Assembly: GCF_003688895.1 (NCBI RefSeq)
Contig: NZ_REFV01000005.1
Location: forward strand, 62,001 to 126,000
DNA: 64,000 nt
From: Dokdonia sinensis
GTDB lineage: Bacteria > Bacteroidota > Bacteroidia > Flavobacteriales > Flavobacteriaceae
Reading direction: 5' to 3'
The notes beneath the pieces were generated by a model, which saw only the letters and a program-made list of their open reading frames with translations, searched no databases and was not told the DNA's origin. A program made the position numbers and the translations under genes. Numbering within the stretch: the stretch's first letter is position 1; every line of letters begins with the position of its first letter. Shown here in pieces: positions 26,369-35,888 of this stretch.

Positions 26369-29266
26369 ATGACAGATGCCCTCAAAAATCTTGCTTCACA
26401 ACTTGACGGAACCCTAGAGTACGACGCGTTACATAAGGCAATTTATGCAACAGATGCCTCGGTGTATCGCAAGATACCGCTGGCGGTGGCGTTTCCTAAG
26501 ACTGAAGAAGATATTGGGAAGATTATCGCTTTTGCTGTAGCGCATAAAACCACATTAATTCCCAGAACAGCAGGTACTTCCCTTGCGGGGCAGGTCGTAG
26601 GAGAGGGCATCATTGTAGATGTTTCTAAGCACTTTACAGAGATTATATCTTTTGATAGAGAACGCAAGGAAGTGACCGTTCAGCCCGGTGTAATTCGCGA
26701 TGAACTGAACCGTTTTCTCAAGCCTCACGGACTCTTTTTTGGCCCCAACACTTCTACGGCAAATCGTTGTATGATGGGTGGTATGGTGGGTAACAACTCT
26801 TCGGGGACGACCTCGATAAAATATGGCGTAACTCGGGATAAGGTCGTACGGTTAAAAACCATTTTGTCAGATGGTACAACTGCTGTTTTTGAAGATTTAG
26901 AGGAAGACCGCTTTCGCGAAAAGTGCAACAGTAACACATTAGAAGGATCTATTTACAAGACACTTTGGGAGAGCCTTTCCAAAGCTGAGGTGCAAGAAGA
27001 AATAAAAAACCAATTCCCAAAACCCGAAATCCACCGTCGAAATACGGGTTATGCGCTAGACGCTTTAATTGCTCGAGCACCTTTTTCTGCAAGTAGCAAG
27101 CCATTTAATATGTGCCAACTCTTGAGCGGAAGCGAGGGAACGCTAGCCTTTACTACAGAAATTACGTTGCAATTAGACGAATTGCCACCGCAATATGGAG
27201 TCGTAGTCGCCTCGCACCATTCGAGTATATCACAATGTATGAAGGCCGTAGTTCCTGCAATGCAACACAACTTGTACACCTGCGAAATGATGGACAAAGT
27301 CATACTGGATTGCACCAAAAACAACCGCGAGCAACAGAAAAACAGATTCTTTGTAGCAGGTGACCCTAAAGCCATCCTGATGCTCGAAGTACGCGACCAC
27401 ACGCTGGAGGGTGCGAGAGCAAAGGCACAAGCACTTGTTGCGACTTTAGAAAAAGAAGAGGTGTCCTATGCAAACCCAATGCTGGAAGGCACCCAGATAG
27501 ACCAAGCGATGGAACTGCGCAAGGCGGGTCTGGGCTTGCTAGGCAATATGATAGGCGATAAAAAAGCCGTGGCGTGCATAGAAGATACGGCTGTCGCGCT
27601 GGAAGATCTCGAGTCGTACATAGAAGAATTTTCGGCGCTTATGGAGGGTTATGGTCAGGATGCGGTGTACTATGCGCACGCTGGAGCTGGAGAAATTCAT
27701 TTGCGTCCTATCCTCAACTTAAAGAAATCTGAAGATGTTGCACTTTTTAGGGCGATTACGACAGATGTGGCCACCTTGGTCAAAAAATACAAAGGTTCAA
27801 TGAGTGGAGAACACGGCGACGGGATTGTACGCGCTGAGTTCATTGCTCAAATGATAGGAGAGAAGAATTATGAACTACTTAGAGAAGTCAAAAAAACCTT
27901 TGACCCGCATAATGTGTTTAACGCAGGTAAAATAGTCGATGCATTTCCTATGGACGTTTCGCTACGCTATAAGATTGATAGGGAAGAACCAAAAATCGGA
28001 ACCTTACTCGATTTTCAAGACCAAGAAGGCATCCTAAAAACAGCCGAAAAGTGCAACGGTAGTGGCGATTGCAGAAAGTTACCCGAAGCGGGAGGAACAA
28101 TGTGTCCCAGCTACCGAGCGACACGTGATGAAAAAGATTCTACAAGAGCGAGAGCAAACGCATTGCGTGAATTCCTAACTACTTCTGAAAAAGAGAATAA
28201 ATTTAATCACAACGAACTTAAAGAAGTTTTTGATTTATGCCTGAGTTGTAAGGCTTGTGCGAGCGAGTGCCCAAGTAATGTAGATGTTGCTACGCTTAAG
28301 GCAGAGTTTGAATATCAATACCAAAAGGAGAATGGCAGTAGCTTGCGTATTAAGGCTTTTGCAAACAATACAAAACTTAATAGGTTAGGAGCCAAATTTC
28401 CTACCTTTTACAATTTTGGACTGCGTACTAGTGGCGGTCTTGCTAAAGCTCTTCTAGGCATCGCACCTCAAAGAAGTCTCCCAAAAATCAATCTGTATCA
28501 ACATCTATATAAAGTGCGGACTTCTGTAAAGGCGGGTCACGGGAAGAAGGTTGTGCTGTTTATAGATGAGTTTACGCAGTTTCTAGACGGAAATATTGGG
28601 CAGGACGCTTATGTGTTGCTCGTAAGGTTGGGATATGATGTAACCGTTGTTAAAGATTTGGATTCTGGGAGGTCTTTTATTTCCAAAGGGTTTCTAGAGG
28701 AGGCCAAACAACACGCGATTAAGAATGTGGAGCACTTATCGTCCATTGCTTCAGATGATGTAGCGATTGTTGGTGTAGAGCCTTCGGCTGTCTTGACGTT
28801 GCGTGATGAATACTTAAGGCTTGTCGATGATGTTGACAAGGCTAAGAAAATAGCCTATCGTGCGATGCTTATAGAGGAATTTCTTCACTCTGAGGTGAAA
28901 CAGGGTAGGATTAAAAGGGAGCACTTTTTCGCGAAAGCGAAAACCCTTAAAATCCACGCGCATTGTCATCAGAAGGCATTATCATCTGTAGAACACACGT
29001 TTGCCATTTTAAATTTGCCTGAAAATTATAAGCCAACAATTATTCCGTCGGGATGTTGTGGGATGGCTGGGAGTTTTGGTTATGAGAAAGAGCACTACGA
29101 AGTAAGTATGAAAATAGGGGAGCAGACGTTGTTTCCTGCGGTGCGCAAAGCGCCAGAAGATGTCATCATCGTAGCAAATGGAACGAGCTGTCGCCACCAG
29201 ATAAAAGATGGAACTCAGCGCGAGGCGGTGCATCCCGTTACAGTATTGCTAGAGGCTTTACTCTAG
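26369..29266 (+). CDS. FAD-binding and Fe-S oxidoreductase (GlcD-GlcF fusion, D-2-hydroxyacid dehydrogenase type)
   Basis: This is a 965-aa two-part flavoenzyme. Residues about 10-540 are a PCMH-type FAD domain (FPKTEEDIGKIIAFAVAHKT; RTAGTSLAGQVVGEGIIVD) with a C-terminal FAD-linked oxidase lobe (GSMSGEHGDGIVRAEF). Residues about 560-960 hold ferredoxin-type clusters (CLSCKACASECPSN) and CCG domains (HCHQKAL; PSGCCGMAGSFGYEKE). The architecture fits a membrane-associated D-lactate or D-2-hydroxyglutarate-type dehydrogenase passing electrons to quinone; the substrate is not determined. I prefer the ATG at 26369 over one 30 bp upstream because of the family N-terminus and the -7 box. RFRE at about 181 and FFAKA at about 853 come from dispersed palindromes. 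Confidence 0.88.
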   Translation: MTDALKNLASQLDGTLEYDALHKAIYATDASVYRKIPLAVAFPKTEEDIGKIIAFAVAHKTTLIPRTAGTSLAGQVVGEGIIVDVSKHFTEIISFDRERKEVTVQPGVIRDELNRFLKPHGLFFGPNTSTANRCMMGGMVGNNSSGTTSIKYGVTRDKVVRLKTILSDGTTAVFEDLEEDRFREKCNSNTLEGSIYKTLWESLSKAEVQEEIKNQFPKPEIHRRNTGYALDALIARAPFSASSKPFNMCQLLSGSEGTLAFTTEITLQLDELPPQYGVVVASHHSSISQCMKAVVPAMQHNLYTCEMMDKVILDCTKNNREQQKNRFFVAGDPKAILMLEVRDHTLEGARAKAQALVATLEKEEVSYANPMLEGTQIDQAMELRKAGLGLLGNMIGDKKAVACIEDTAVALEDLESYIEEFSALMEGYGQDAVYYAHAGAGEIHLRPILNLKKSEDVALFRAITTDVATLVKKYKGSMSGEHGDGIVRAEFIAQMIGEKNYELLREVKKTFDPHNVFNAGKIVDAFPMDVSLRYKIDREEPKIGTLLDFQDQEGILKTAEKCNGSGDCRKLPEAGGTMCPSYRATRDEKDSTRARANALREFLTTSEKENKFNHNELKEVFDLCLSCKACASECPSNVDVATLKAEFEYQYQKENGSSLRIKAFANNTKLNRLGAKFPTFYNFGLRTSGGLAKALLGIAPQRSLPKINLYQHLYKVRTSVKAGHGKKVVLFIDEFTQFLDGNIGQDAYVLLVRLGYDVTVVKDLDSGRSFISKGFLEEAKQHAIKNVEHLSSIASDDVAIVGVEPSAVLTLRDEYLRLVDDVDKAKKIAYRAMLIEEFLHSEVKQGRIKREHFFAKAKTLKIHAHCHQKALSSVEHTFAILNLPENYKPTIIPSGCCGMAGSFGYEKEHYEVSMKIGEQTLFPAVRKAPEDVIIVANGTSCRHQIKDGTQREAVHPVTVLLEALL
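26909..26924. repeat. Dispersed palindrome, right arm decayed
   Basis: CGCTTTCGCGAAAAGT encodes RFREK in the FAD/Fe-S dehydrogenase gene. Confidence 0.75.
28924..28939. repeat. Dispersed palindrome, left arm decayed
   Basis: CTTTTTCGCGAAAGCG encodes FFAKA in the same dehydrogenase gene. Confidence 0.7.
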
Positions 29267-30105
29267 TTGGTTACCATAATATCTACCGCCTGCTGAGTGG
29301 TTACATTTGAGGCAGTTGGTGGAAAAGGAAACGTTATTCCAAAAGGTGTCAAATCAATAAATTCATACTGAAAACTTACGGTCGAATCTACCAAACCGAT
29401 ATCCTCTGCGTATGTATTTGTGGCGACAAGTACTTCTTGTGGTACAAGCACAGTAACAGGAATACCTACCACAACGGTAGAAATGGTCGCACTTACAGCC
29501 AGCTCCGACTGAATGACGCTGTCAAAGGTCATCGTGCCTACCGTGTAATTTTGTACAACGCCTAGCTGACGTGTTTCTGCCGTTACATCTATCGTAATGG
29601 GAAAACCGTTGAGGTCTTGAGTTATGGTCTGTTCGTTTACGCTCAGGACAGTTCCTGCAATTTGGGATTCGTCATAAACTACGCTTGCAGGAATATCTAT
29701 GGTAAAAGGATTAGTCGGGTCTACGGGAACCGTAATGGAACCTGTGTAGGTAAGTCTTGCATTGTCTTCGGTGATGAGTCCGTTGCTTAATAAACCAGTC
29801 ATAAATCCTGTACTGGTTTCTGATGCCTCTAAATCCGTAAACTGGGTGCCATCTTGATTTACGGGAGCAACAACGATAAGTGTATCTCGCGTTGCGGGCA
29901 TTTGGTCAACACTCACATCATAAACCCAGCGATTTCCTTGAGTGGTCGAGAAATAGCTTTTTGTACTTTCTTCATTCTCATCATCACCTTGGTCATCGTC
30001 TGTACCCATTTCCATTACATCGTCGCTGTCTTCACTGTCATTACAGGATGCGAACGTGAAGATTGCTAAAGAGAAAATGAGCAGGAGAAGGAATGAGCGT
30101 TTCAT
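29263..30105 (-). CDS. Hypothetical lipoprotein
   Basis: This 280-aa lipoprotein (signal ending FTFASCNDSED; Cys20) has an acidic tether followed by a beta-rich body starting YFSTTQGNRWVYDVSVD, a start often seen in Bacteroidota periplasmic beta proteins. No family is recognised. Its stop shares the tetranucleotide CTAG with the stop of the convergent dehydrogenase gene, so the two reading frames overlap by 4 bp. Confidence 0.75.
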   Translation of the reverse strand: MKRSFLLLLIFSLAIFTFASCNDSEDSDDVMEMGTDDDQGDDENEESTKSYFSTTQGNRWVYDVSVDQMPATRDTLIVVAPVNQDGTQFTDLEASETSTGFMTGLLSNGLITEDNARLTYTGSITVPVDPTNPFTIDIPASVVYDESQIAGTVLSVNEQTITQDLNGFPITIDVTAETRQLGVVQNYTVGTMTFDSVIQSELAVSATISTVVVGIPVTVLVPQEVLVATNTYAEDIGLVDSTVSFQYEFIDLTPFGITFPFPPTASNVTTQQAVDIMVTN

Positions 30106-30122
30106 AAGTTTATGCTTTGCAA

Positions 30123-30130
30123 CAAATATA
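30123..30130 (-). promoter_or_regulatory. Candidate -7 box
   Basis: The minus strand reads TATATTTG (TAnnTTTG) 17 bp upstream of the lipoprotein start at 30105. A TTG about 23 bp further upstream could be the -33 box. Confidence 0.45.
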
Positions 30131-30244
30131 GTTTAAAGCTTTGATTTTGCACACAACTCGAGGTTCTTGATAAAAGTGCGATTATGTCTTTTATGTTTTT
30201 TGATATTGCTTGATTACATTTACATTTGTTCAAAACGCTTCTTA

Positions 30245-31309
30245 ATGGCAGGAAATACCTACGGGACTTTATTTAGACTTACGACTTTTGGAGAATCGCA
30301 CGGCAAGGCCATAGGCGGTATAATAGACGGATGCCCTTCTGGTATCGAACTTGATATGGAAGCCATTCAGTATGAATTAGAGCGTCGTAAACCAGGTCAA
30401 TCTAAAATTGTCACACAACGCAAGGAACCCGATACGGTCGATTTTCTTTCGGGCATTTTTGAAGGGAAAACCACAGGAACGCCCATAGGTTTTCAGATTG
30501 TAAATACCAACCAAAAATCAAAAGACTATTCTCACATTAAAGATACGTACAGACCAAGTCACGCCGATTATACCTACGATAAGAAATACGGCAACCGTGA
30601 TTATCGAGGTGGTGGTAGGTCTAGTGCTCGTGAGACGGCGAGTCGGGTAGTGGCGGGAGCCATTGCACAGCAGTTTTTAAAGGATATAAAAATATATTCT
30701 TATACTTCGGCGGTGGGAGATTTGGTGATGGATACCCCATACCAGGAACTGGATTTTAGCAAGATAGATAGTAATGATGTGCGTTGTCCTGATTCCGCTT
30801 TCGCGAAAGCGTTTACAGAAAAAATCAAAGTCACCAAAAAAGCGGGAGATACCGTAGGAGGCGTCATAACCTGCGTCATCCAAAACGTACCCGTCGGACT
30901 GGGAGAACCTGTCTTTGATAAACTGCACGCCGAACTGGGAAAAGCAATGCTCTCTATAAATGCCGTAAAAGGCTTCGAATACGGAAGTGGATTTGCGGGC
31001 GCACAAATGAACGGAAGCGACCACAATGACATATTTAATGCTGATGGCTCGACGAAAACAAATCTAAGCGGTGGCTTGCAAGGCGGAATAAGCAACGGGA
31101 TGGACATCTATTTTAAAGTAGCGTTCAAACCTGTGGCAACCATAATGCAAAAACAAGACACGATAAATAGCGATGGCGACGTTGTCGAGATGCAGGGCAA
31201 AGGCCGTCACGACCCCTGTGTCGTACCCAGAGCCGTTCCTATAGTAGATGCTATGACGGCGATTGTGCTGGCAGATTTTGTGTTGCGGGATAAGAGTGTG
31301 AGACTTTAA
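30245..31309 (+). CDS. aroC: Chorismate synthase
   Basis: This is a 354-aa AroC, the FMN-dependent enzyme that makes chorismate from EPSP in the last shared step of aromatic amino-acid synthesis. Signatures are [19 protein letters not shown] at the N-terminus, the [19 protein letters not shown] block, and [18 protein letters not shown] near the C-terminus. A longer frame starts 78 bp upstream but adds a non-homologous hydrophobic leader, so I start at 30245. Residues 184-189 (SAFAKA) are encoded by a perfect dispersed palindrome, in a helix that I recall as variable among AroC proteins. Confidence 0.97.
   Translation: MAGNTYGTLFRLTTFGESHGKAIGGIIDGCPSGIELDMEAIQYELERRKPGQSKIVTQRKEPDTVDFLSGIFEGKTTGTPIGFQIVNTNQKSKDYSHIKDTYRPSHADYTYDKKYGNRDYRGGGRSSARETASRVVAGAIAQQFLKDIKIYSYTSAVGDLVMDTPYQELDFSKIDSNDVRCPDSAFAKAFTEKIKVTKKAGDTVGGVITCVIQNVPVGLGEPVFDKLHAELGKAMLSINAVKGFEYGSGFAGAQMNGSDHNDIFNADGSTKTNLSGGLQGGISNGMDIYFKVAFKPVATIMQKQDTINSDGDVVEMQGKGRHDPCVVPRAVPIVDAMTAIVLADFVLRDKSVRL
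30796..30811. repeat. Dispersed palindrome, perfect 16-bp copy
   Basis: CGCTTTCGCGAAAGCG encodes AFAKA inside aroC, a housekeeping gene. Confidence 0.9.
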
Positions 31310-31356
31310 CAAAGACCGCTTGAGGCGGAGATTAATAAATAACAATACCGCTATCG

Positions 31357-31385
31357 GGATGAGAATCCCACCTTTGCGGGAATGA
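31357..31385. repeat. CATTCCCG-type hairpin repeat
   Basis: GATGAGAATCCCACCTTTGC followed by GGGAATGA is the inverted relative of 3641-3666. The CCCAC...GCGGG arms form an imperfect hairpin 8 bp before the symporter start. Confidence 0.5.
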
Positions 31386-31392
31386 AAATAAT

Positions 31393-32838
31393 ATGGGAAA
31401 ATTAGCATTACACTGGAAGATTATTATTGGGTTGATTTTAGGAGTCGTATGGGCACTTATCTCTAGTAAATTGGGATGGAGTTCATTTACGATAAACTGG
31501 ATTGCTCCTTTTGGGACGATTTTTATTAATCTGCTCAAGTTAATTGCAGTGCCACTTGTGTTATTTTCTATAATCAATGGTGTCGCAGGAATAGGTGATC
31601 CATCGAGTTTGGGCAGAATGGGAGGAAAGACGCTTCTTGCATACTTAGTAACTACAGTTCTTGCCGTTGCATTAGGACTGACGCTAGTAAACGTAGTAGG
31701 TCCAGGAAAGCTAGTCGATCAAGAAAGTCGCATCGATAATAGAATAAGCTATGAGCTGTGGGCACAGGAGCAAGGTTTAGAAATCAAAGATGGGGTGAAT
31801 TACCTTCAAGACCCTGCCTTCTTAGAGCGGGCAGGAAGAATTTCTGAACTCGTAAAAGCGTCACCAGAGGATGCCAGCGTTTCCGAAAAGATGAAGACTG
31901 CAAATGCAACTAAAGAGGCTGGACCTCTCCAACCACTTGTTGATTTAGTGCCTCAAAACCTTTTTAAATCCCTAACAGATAATGGCTTGATGTTACAGAT
32001 CATCTTTTTTGCTATTTTCTTTGGCGTTTGTTTATTGTTCATACCTAGCGAGAAATCTGCTCCAGTAATCAAGATTGTAGATAGTATTATGGAGGTCTTC
32101 CTTAAGATGGTAGACTTCGTTATGCAAGCTTCTCCATTTTTCGTATTTGCATTACTTGCAGGTGTTATTAGTAAGATGGCAGGAGATGATATAGGAAAAG
32201 TGGTCGAGATTTTTAAGGGACTTTCATGGTATTCACTTACCGTTTTCCTAGGTCTTGTATTGATGATTTTTGTAATGTATCCGCTTATCTTAAAATTACT
32301 TGTTCGAGTTATACCCTACAAAGGTTTCTTTAAGGCGATGGGACTTGCGCAAACGACTGCATTCTCTACCTCGAGCAGTGCGGCAACGTTACCGGTGACG
32401 ATGGAATGTGTGGAGGATAATCTAGGGGTTGATAAGAAAATTACAAGTTTCGTACTTCCCATAGGTGCAACGGTAAATATGGATGGAACGGTATTGTATC
32501 AAGCTGTTGCTGTAGTGTTTCTTGCGCAACTACATATGATTGATTTAACTATTGGACAGCAGTTAACTATTGTGCTTACGGCTACACTTGCTTCTATAGG
32601 AAGTGCAGCAGTGCCCAGCGCTGGTCTAGTGATGCTTATCATCGTTCTAGGTTCTGTAGATTTAAACCCTGCGTGGATTGCCATCATTTTCCCGGTGGAC
32701 AGAATTCTCGATATGTGTCGTACGGTAGTTAATGTAACTGGAGATGCAACCGTATCTTCTATCATTGCAAAAGGTGAAGGAATGCTTCATTATGATGCGA
32801 CCAAGAATCCAGACGACGCCTTTGACCCTGAAAAATAG
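31393..32838 (+). CDS. Dicarboxylate/amino acid:cation symporter
   Basis: This is a 481-aa SLC1/DAACS-family secondary transporter with about eight membrane spans and two re-entrant hairpins. The serine-rich hairpin (TAFSTSSSAATLPVTMECVE) and the NMDGT motif (GATVNMDGTVLYQA) identify the family. It imports C4-dicarboxylates, glutamate or aspartate with Na+ or H+. The charged loop between spans at about residues 115-190 is longer than in E. coli GltP. The gene follows aroC by 83 bp with a hairpin between them, so co-transcription is uncertain. Confidence 0.92.
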   Translation: MGKLALHWKIIIGLILGVVWALISSKLGWSSFTINWIAPFGTIFINLLKLIAVPLVLFSIINGVAGIGDPSSLGRMGGKTLLAYLVTTVLAVALGLTLVNVVGPGKLVDQESRIDNRISYELWAQEQGLEIKDGVNYLQDPAFLERAGRISELVKASPEDASVSEKMKTANATKEAGPLQPLVDLVPQNLFKSLTDNGLMLQIIFFAIFFGVCLLFIPSEKSAPVIKIVDSIMEVFLKMVDFVMQASPFFVFALLAGVISKMAGDDIGKVVEIFKGLSWYSLTVFLGLVLMIFVMYPLILKLLVRVIPYKGFFKAMGLAQTTAFSTSSSAATLPVTMECVEDNLGVDKKITSFVLPIGATVNMDGTVLYQAVAVVFLAQLHMIDLTIGQQLTIVLTATLASIGSAAVPSAGLVMLIIVLGSVDLNPAWIAIIFPVDRILDMCRTVVNVTGDATVSSIIAKGEGMLHYDATKNPDDAFDPEK

Positions 32839-32982
32839 GGATTTGGACGAAAACTATGTTAAAAACCAAAACTTTATTTAGTTATCCTGTATTTTTAATA
32901 TCCCAAGTTATGAATATGATTTAAAGTCGACCTTCGGGTTTAAATCTTCCTACGCGTGTTATGATTAAGAAAAATCTTAATT

Positions 32983-33870
32983 ATGAAACGTATTTATTTA
33001 ATTCTATTGTTTTTTGTTGCTTGTTCGACATATGCTCAAGTTGGTATAGGAACTGCCACACCTTCTGACGCTGCGATGCTTGAGGTTGATGGTGGTAATG
33101 CTACTACTGGATTTAGGGGGTTTATGCCACCTGTGCTAACTATTGCTCAAAGAGATTTAGTTCCGGTTACAGCTAGTGATGTGGGTATGCTTGTTTTTGT
33201 AAATGATGTGCCTAATGGTGTTCAATGTTTACAATTTTGGGATGGAACTACTTGGGTTTGTCAAGGAGGCTCTTCTGCTGGGCGGACTGTGGTAGCACGA
33301 CAAGACTTTGAAGTAACACCAGCCGGCCCTATTCTTAATTTTTCAGATGCTGGAGCTGGAATGACTCTCACGGGTATGGGAGGAAATCCAGTCTCAAATT
33401 TATTTGTGAGTGGCTCTCAGGGTTATGGTGTTAATAATGGAGTTTCCAATATAACATTTGCTCCAGTTGATCTCTCAGCTTTTGCAAGTGGTACATTAGA
33501 GTTTAAATTAGGTGCTTTTTCTACAACGACTGGAACTTCTGGTGGGGCTGATGGCGGGGACACCGTAGAAGTTTTTGTAACAAGTGGTGGTCTAACGGAG
33601 TCTTATGAGTTCTTTCTTGCAGGAAATGATAATTCTTTATATGATTTTACGGGCGCTGGAGTTGTGGAGTCACTTGTAGATCAAGATAATAATCAAACCT
33701 CACATAGACTCCTTGCTGGAGGAGGGAGTTTGAGTGGATTAGATGCTCAATCTACTGTTACACTTCTTGGATTACCAAATGATCCAGATGTTCAAATTAG
33801 AATAGTGCTCACTAACAATGGTACGCCAGAATTATGGGCCATTGATGATGTTGTTATTTATGGGGAATAA
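32983..33870 (+). CDS. Secreted GIGT-type hypothetical protein
   Basis: This 295-aa protein has a signal peptide (LILLFFVACSTYAQ) followed by VGIGTATPSDAAMLEVDG, a start shared by many secreted Bacteroidota proteins. The middle has LQFWDGTTWVCQGG. The C-terminal part is a beta-sandwich (TLEFKLGAFSTTTGTSGGAD, then VEVFVTSGGL), possibly a carbohydrate-binding or concanavalin-like fold. Base composition looks more T-rich than its neighbours. There is no clear sorting domain. Function is unknown. Confidence 0.7.
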   Translation: MKRIYLILLFFVACSTYAQVGIGTATPSDAAMLEVDGGNATTGFRGFMPPVLTIAQRDLVPVTASDVGMLVFVNDVPNGVQCLQFWDGTTWVCQGGSSAGRTVVARQDFEVTPAGPILNFSDAGAGMTLTGMGGNPVSNLFVSGSQGYGVNNGVSNITFAPVDLSAFASGTLEFKLGAFSTTTGTSGGADGGDTVEVFVTSGGLTESYEFFLAGNDNSLYDFTGAGVVESLVDQDNNQTSHRLLAGGGSLSGLDAQSTVTLLGLPNDPDVQIRIVLTNNGTPELWAIDDVVIYGE

Positions 33871-33875
33871 GTGAT

Positions 33876-33891
33876 GTTTTTCGCGAAAGCA
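33876..33891. repeat. Dispersed palindrome, decayed copy
   Basis: GTTTTTCGCGAAAGCA has an intact TTTCGCGAAA core and worn ends. It is intergenic. Confidence 0.65.
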
Positions 33892-33974
33892 CAATACCCT
33901 ATTAACATTTAGCATTCCTTTAAGCAACTCACGTTATTTTTTTAGTACTTTGTTAAGACTAAAAAATTGACCAA

Positions 33975-35006
33975 ATGAACGTATGCTTTATTATGTATCC
34001 GTGGGATGAAATAGACCCAGAAAACGATACAACACTTTCCTTAATTTCTGAATGTAAAAAACGTGGGCACGGCGTGGCGATTACCACTCCGGCAAATCTT
34101 ACTATACGCGATAGTGAGACTTTTGCTTTTTGCAAGGCACTTAATAAGATGGATAAGGTTCCTACGAATCTTAAATCCTTTCATAAGAAAGCGACCTTGC
34201 GTGAAGAGATGCTTCCGCTTGCTGGCTTTGATGCTATTGTCTTGCGGAGCAATCCGCCACTGGATATGATAATGTTGAATTTTTTGGATTCGGTAAAGGA
34301 TGACATGTTCATTTTAAACAACGTAGACGGCATACGTCGCGCAAACAATAAATTGTATACTGCAGCTTTTGAGGATACAACAAATGATTTCATACCCAAG
34401 ACTCACGTTACTAAAAATAAAGATTATCTCATTAAGATGATTAAGGAGTCAGATCAGGATAAGATGATTCTTAAGCCATTAAACGGTTACGGTGGCTCTG
34501 GTGTTATTCTAATTGAGAAACGTGCAATGAGCAGTATACGTTCTCTTCTGGATTTTTATATAGACAACAAAGATGGATCTACAAATTACGTCATTCTTCA
34601 AGATTACATAGAGGGTGCAGACCAAGGTGATGTGCGTATCTTACTTCTCAACGGGAAACCCATAGGGGCTATGAAACGTGTTCCTGGAGAGGATGATCAC
34701 CGTTCTAACGTCTCGGCGGGTGGTAGCGTACAGAAACATTCGCTCTCTGAACAAGAAAAGGAATTATGCCGTCGTATCGGACCAAAATTAGTTAAAGATG
34801 GTCTATACTTTGTTGGGATAGATGTAATAAACGGAATGCTTGTCGAGGTAAATGTGATGAGTCCTGGCGGTGTTACGTATATCAATAAAGTATATAAGGT
34901 CAAGCTACAGGAGAAAATTGTCAATTTTATAGAAGACAAAGTGATTGAGCGTGTTTCGAGACTGGAACGCAGAGCCAAACTCCGTAAAACTGTAGAAGAT
35001 GCTTAG
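33975..35006 (+). CDS. ATP-grasp ligase, glutathione synthetase-like
   Basis: This 343-aa protein has the architecture of prokaryotic glutathione synthetase: an N-terminal pre-ATP-grasp domain (MNVCFIMYPWDEIDPENDT) and an ATP-grasp domain with KPLNGYGGSGVILI (nucleotide lid), DVRILLLNGKPIGAMKRVP, and the Mg-binding end GMLVEVNVMSPGG. ATP-grasp ligases join a carboxylate to an amine through an acyl phosphate. No gshA is visible nearby, so true glutathione synthesis is not shown; it may ligate an amino acid to another acceptor. It overlaps the next gene by 8 bp, which places it first in a three-gene operon. Confidence 0.85.
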   Translation: MNVCFIMYPWDEIDPENDTTLSLISECKKRGHGVAITTPANLTIRDSETFAFCKALNKMDKVPTNLKSFHKKATLREEMLPLAGFDAIVLRSNPPLDMIMLNFLDSVKDDMFILNNVDGIRRANNKLYTAAFEDTTNDFIPKTHVTKNKDYLIKMIKESDQDKMILKPLNGYGGSGVILIEKRAMSSIRSLLDFYIDNKDGSTNYVILQDYIEGADQGDVRILLLNGKPIGAMKRVPGEDDHRSNVSAGGSVQKHSLSEQEKELCRRIGPKLVKDGLYFVGIDVINGMLVEVNVMSPGGVTYINKVYKVKLQEKIVNFIEDKVIERVSRLERRAKLRKTVEDA

Positions 35007-35853
35007 ACTCTCCCCAGACGAAATGATTGCCAAAATAAGTGCCGCAGAGCCTTTTTATGCTGTGTCCCACGATTACTCTTTTACGCTTAAAATAGAAGAA
35101 TACACATATTTTCTATGCGGTGCCGTGCACGACGGTCACGAGTTTAGAAAAGAACTTTGGGATAATTGCTTGCACACAGAGTACGACCGATGGTACGAGG
35201 AAGATCCGTGTACGCGGCAGATGGTACAATCTATGCCTATGGTCATTGCGGGTCGAGACAGCAGGTTTGAGTATGACCTTAATCGGGCTCCAGATAATGC
35301 AATTTATGATGATGCTTGGGGCAAGAAACTTTGGAAACAGCCTTTAACTGAAGAACAAAAGAAAGCAAGTCTCAACAAGCACAGCAATTTTTATCACGTG
35401 GTACACGCCCTAATTGCCAAGATGGAGGAACTCTTCGGTGCTGCGATTGTGTATGATATGCACTCCTATAACTGGAAACGGTGGGATAGAGCCGTTCCCG
35501 TAATAAATTTAGGAACTTCAAATATTGATAATGAACGTTTTTCCGCTTTCGCGAAAGCGTGGTGCGAATCATTAAAGACCATAGAGTTACCTAATGATAT
35601 AGAAACAACAGCTGCCATAAACGATACATTTAAAGGCAATGGATATTTCTTAAAATATATCACCGAACATTTTGACCATTCTTTAGTACTAGCAACTGAA
35701 TTCTCTAAAATTTACTGCGATGAATATGAATATGTAATATTTCCAGAAGTCGTAGAAGCTATAGAACAACAGCTTAAACTGCACGTGCGCAATCACGCGA
35801 CGTCGTTTTATAATGAGTATATTTTGAAAAACAATTTGCTCCCTAAGAAATAA
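34999..35853 (+). CDS. N-formylglutamate amidohydrolase family protein
   Basis: This 284-aa zinc-dependent hydrolase is of the FGase family. SHDYSFTL near residue 24 and YDMHSYNWKRWD near 155 carry likely metal ligands, and VINLGTSNIDNERF is a further conserved block. Known members hydrolyse N-formylglutamate in histidine breakdown, but no hut genes are present, so a different amide bond is likely. It sits between an ATP-grasp ligase and a QEGLA metallopeptidase. Residues 182-187 (SAFAKA) derive from a dispersed palindrome. Confidence 0.82.
   Translation: MLRLSPDEMIAKISAAEPFYAVSHDYSFTLKIEEYTYFLCGAVHDGHEFRKELWDNCLHTEYDRWYEEDPCTRQMVQSMPMVIAGRDSRFEYDLNRAPDNAIYDDAWGKKLWKQPLTEEQKKASLNKHSNFYHVVHALIAKMEELFGAAIVYDMHSYNWKRWDRAVPVINLGTSNIDNERFSAFAKAWCESLKTIELPNDIETTAAINDTFKGNGYFLKYITEHFDHSLVLATEFSKIYCDEYEYVIFPEVVEAIEQQLKLHVRNHATSFYNEYILKNNLLPKK
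35544..35559. repeat. Dispersed palindrome, perfect 16-bp copy
   Basis: CGCTTTCGCGAAAGCG encodes AFAKA in the amidohydrolase gene. Confidence 0.9.
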
Positions 35854-35863
35854 TCGTAATTAG

Positions 35864-35871
35864 TATTTTTG
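35864..35871 (+). promoter_or_regulatory. Candidate -7 box TATTTTTG
   Basis: TATTTTTG fits TAnnTTTG and ends 17 bp before the QEGLA gene start, so this gene may have its own promoter within the operon. Confidence 0.45.
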
Positions 35872-35888
35872 CCGAATAATTCCAACCT

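Noticed and set aside
30167-30244. Upstream extension of aroC
   Set aside because: AroC proteins start at MAGNTYG; the extension is hydrophobic and not part of the family.
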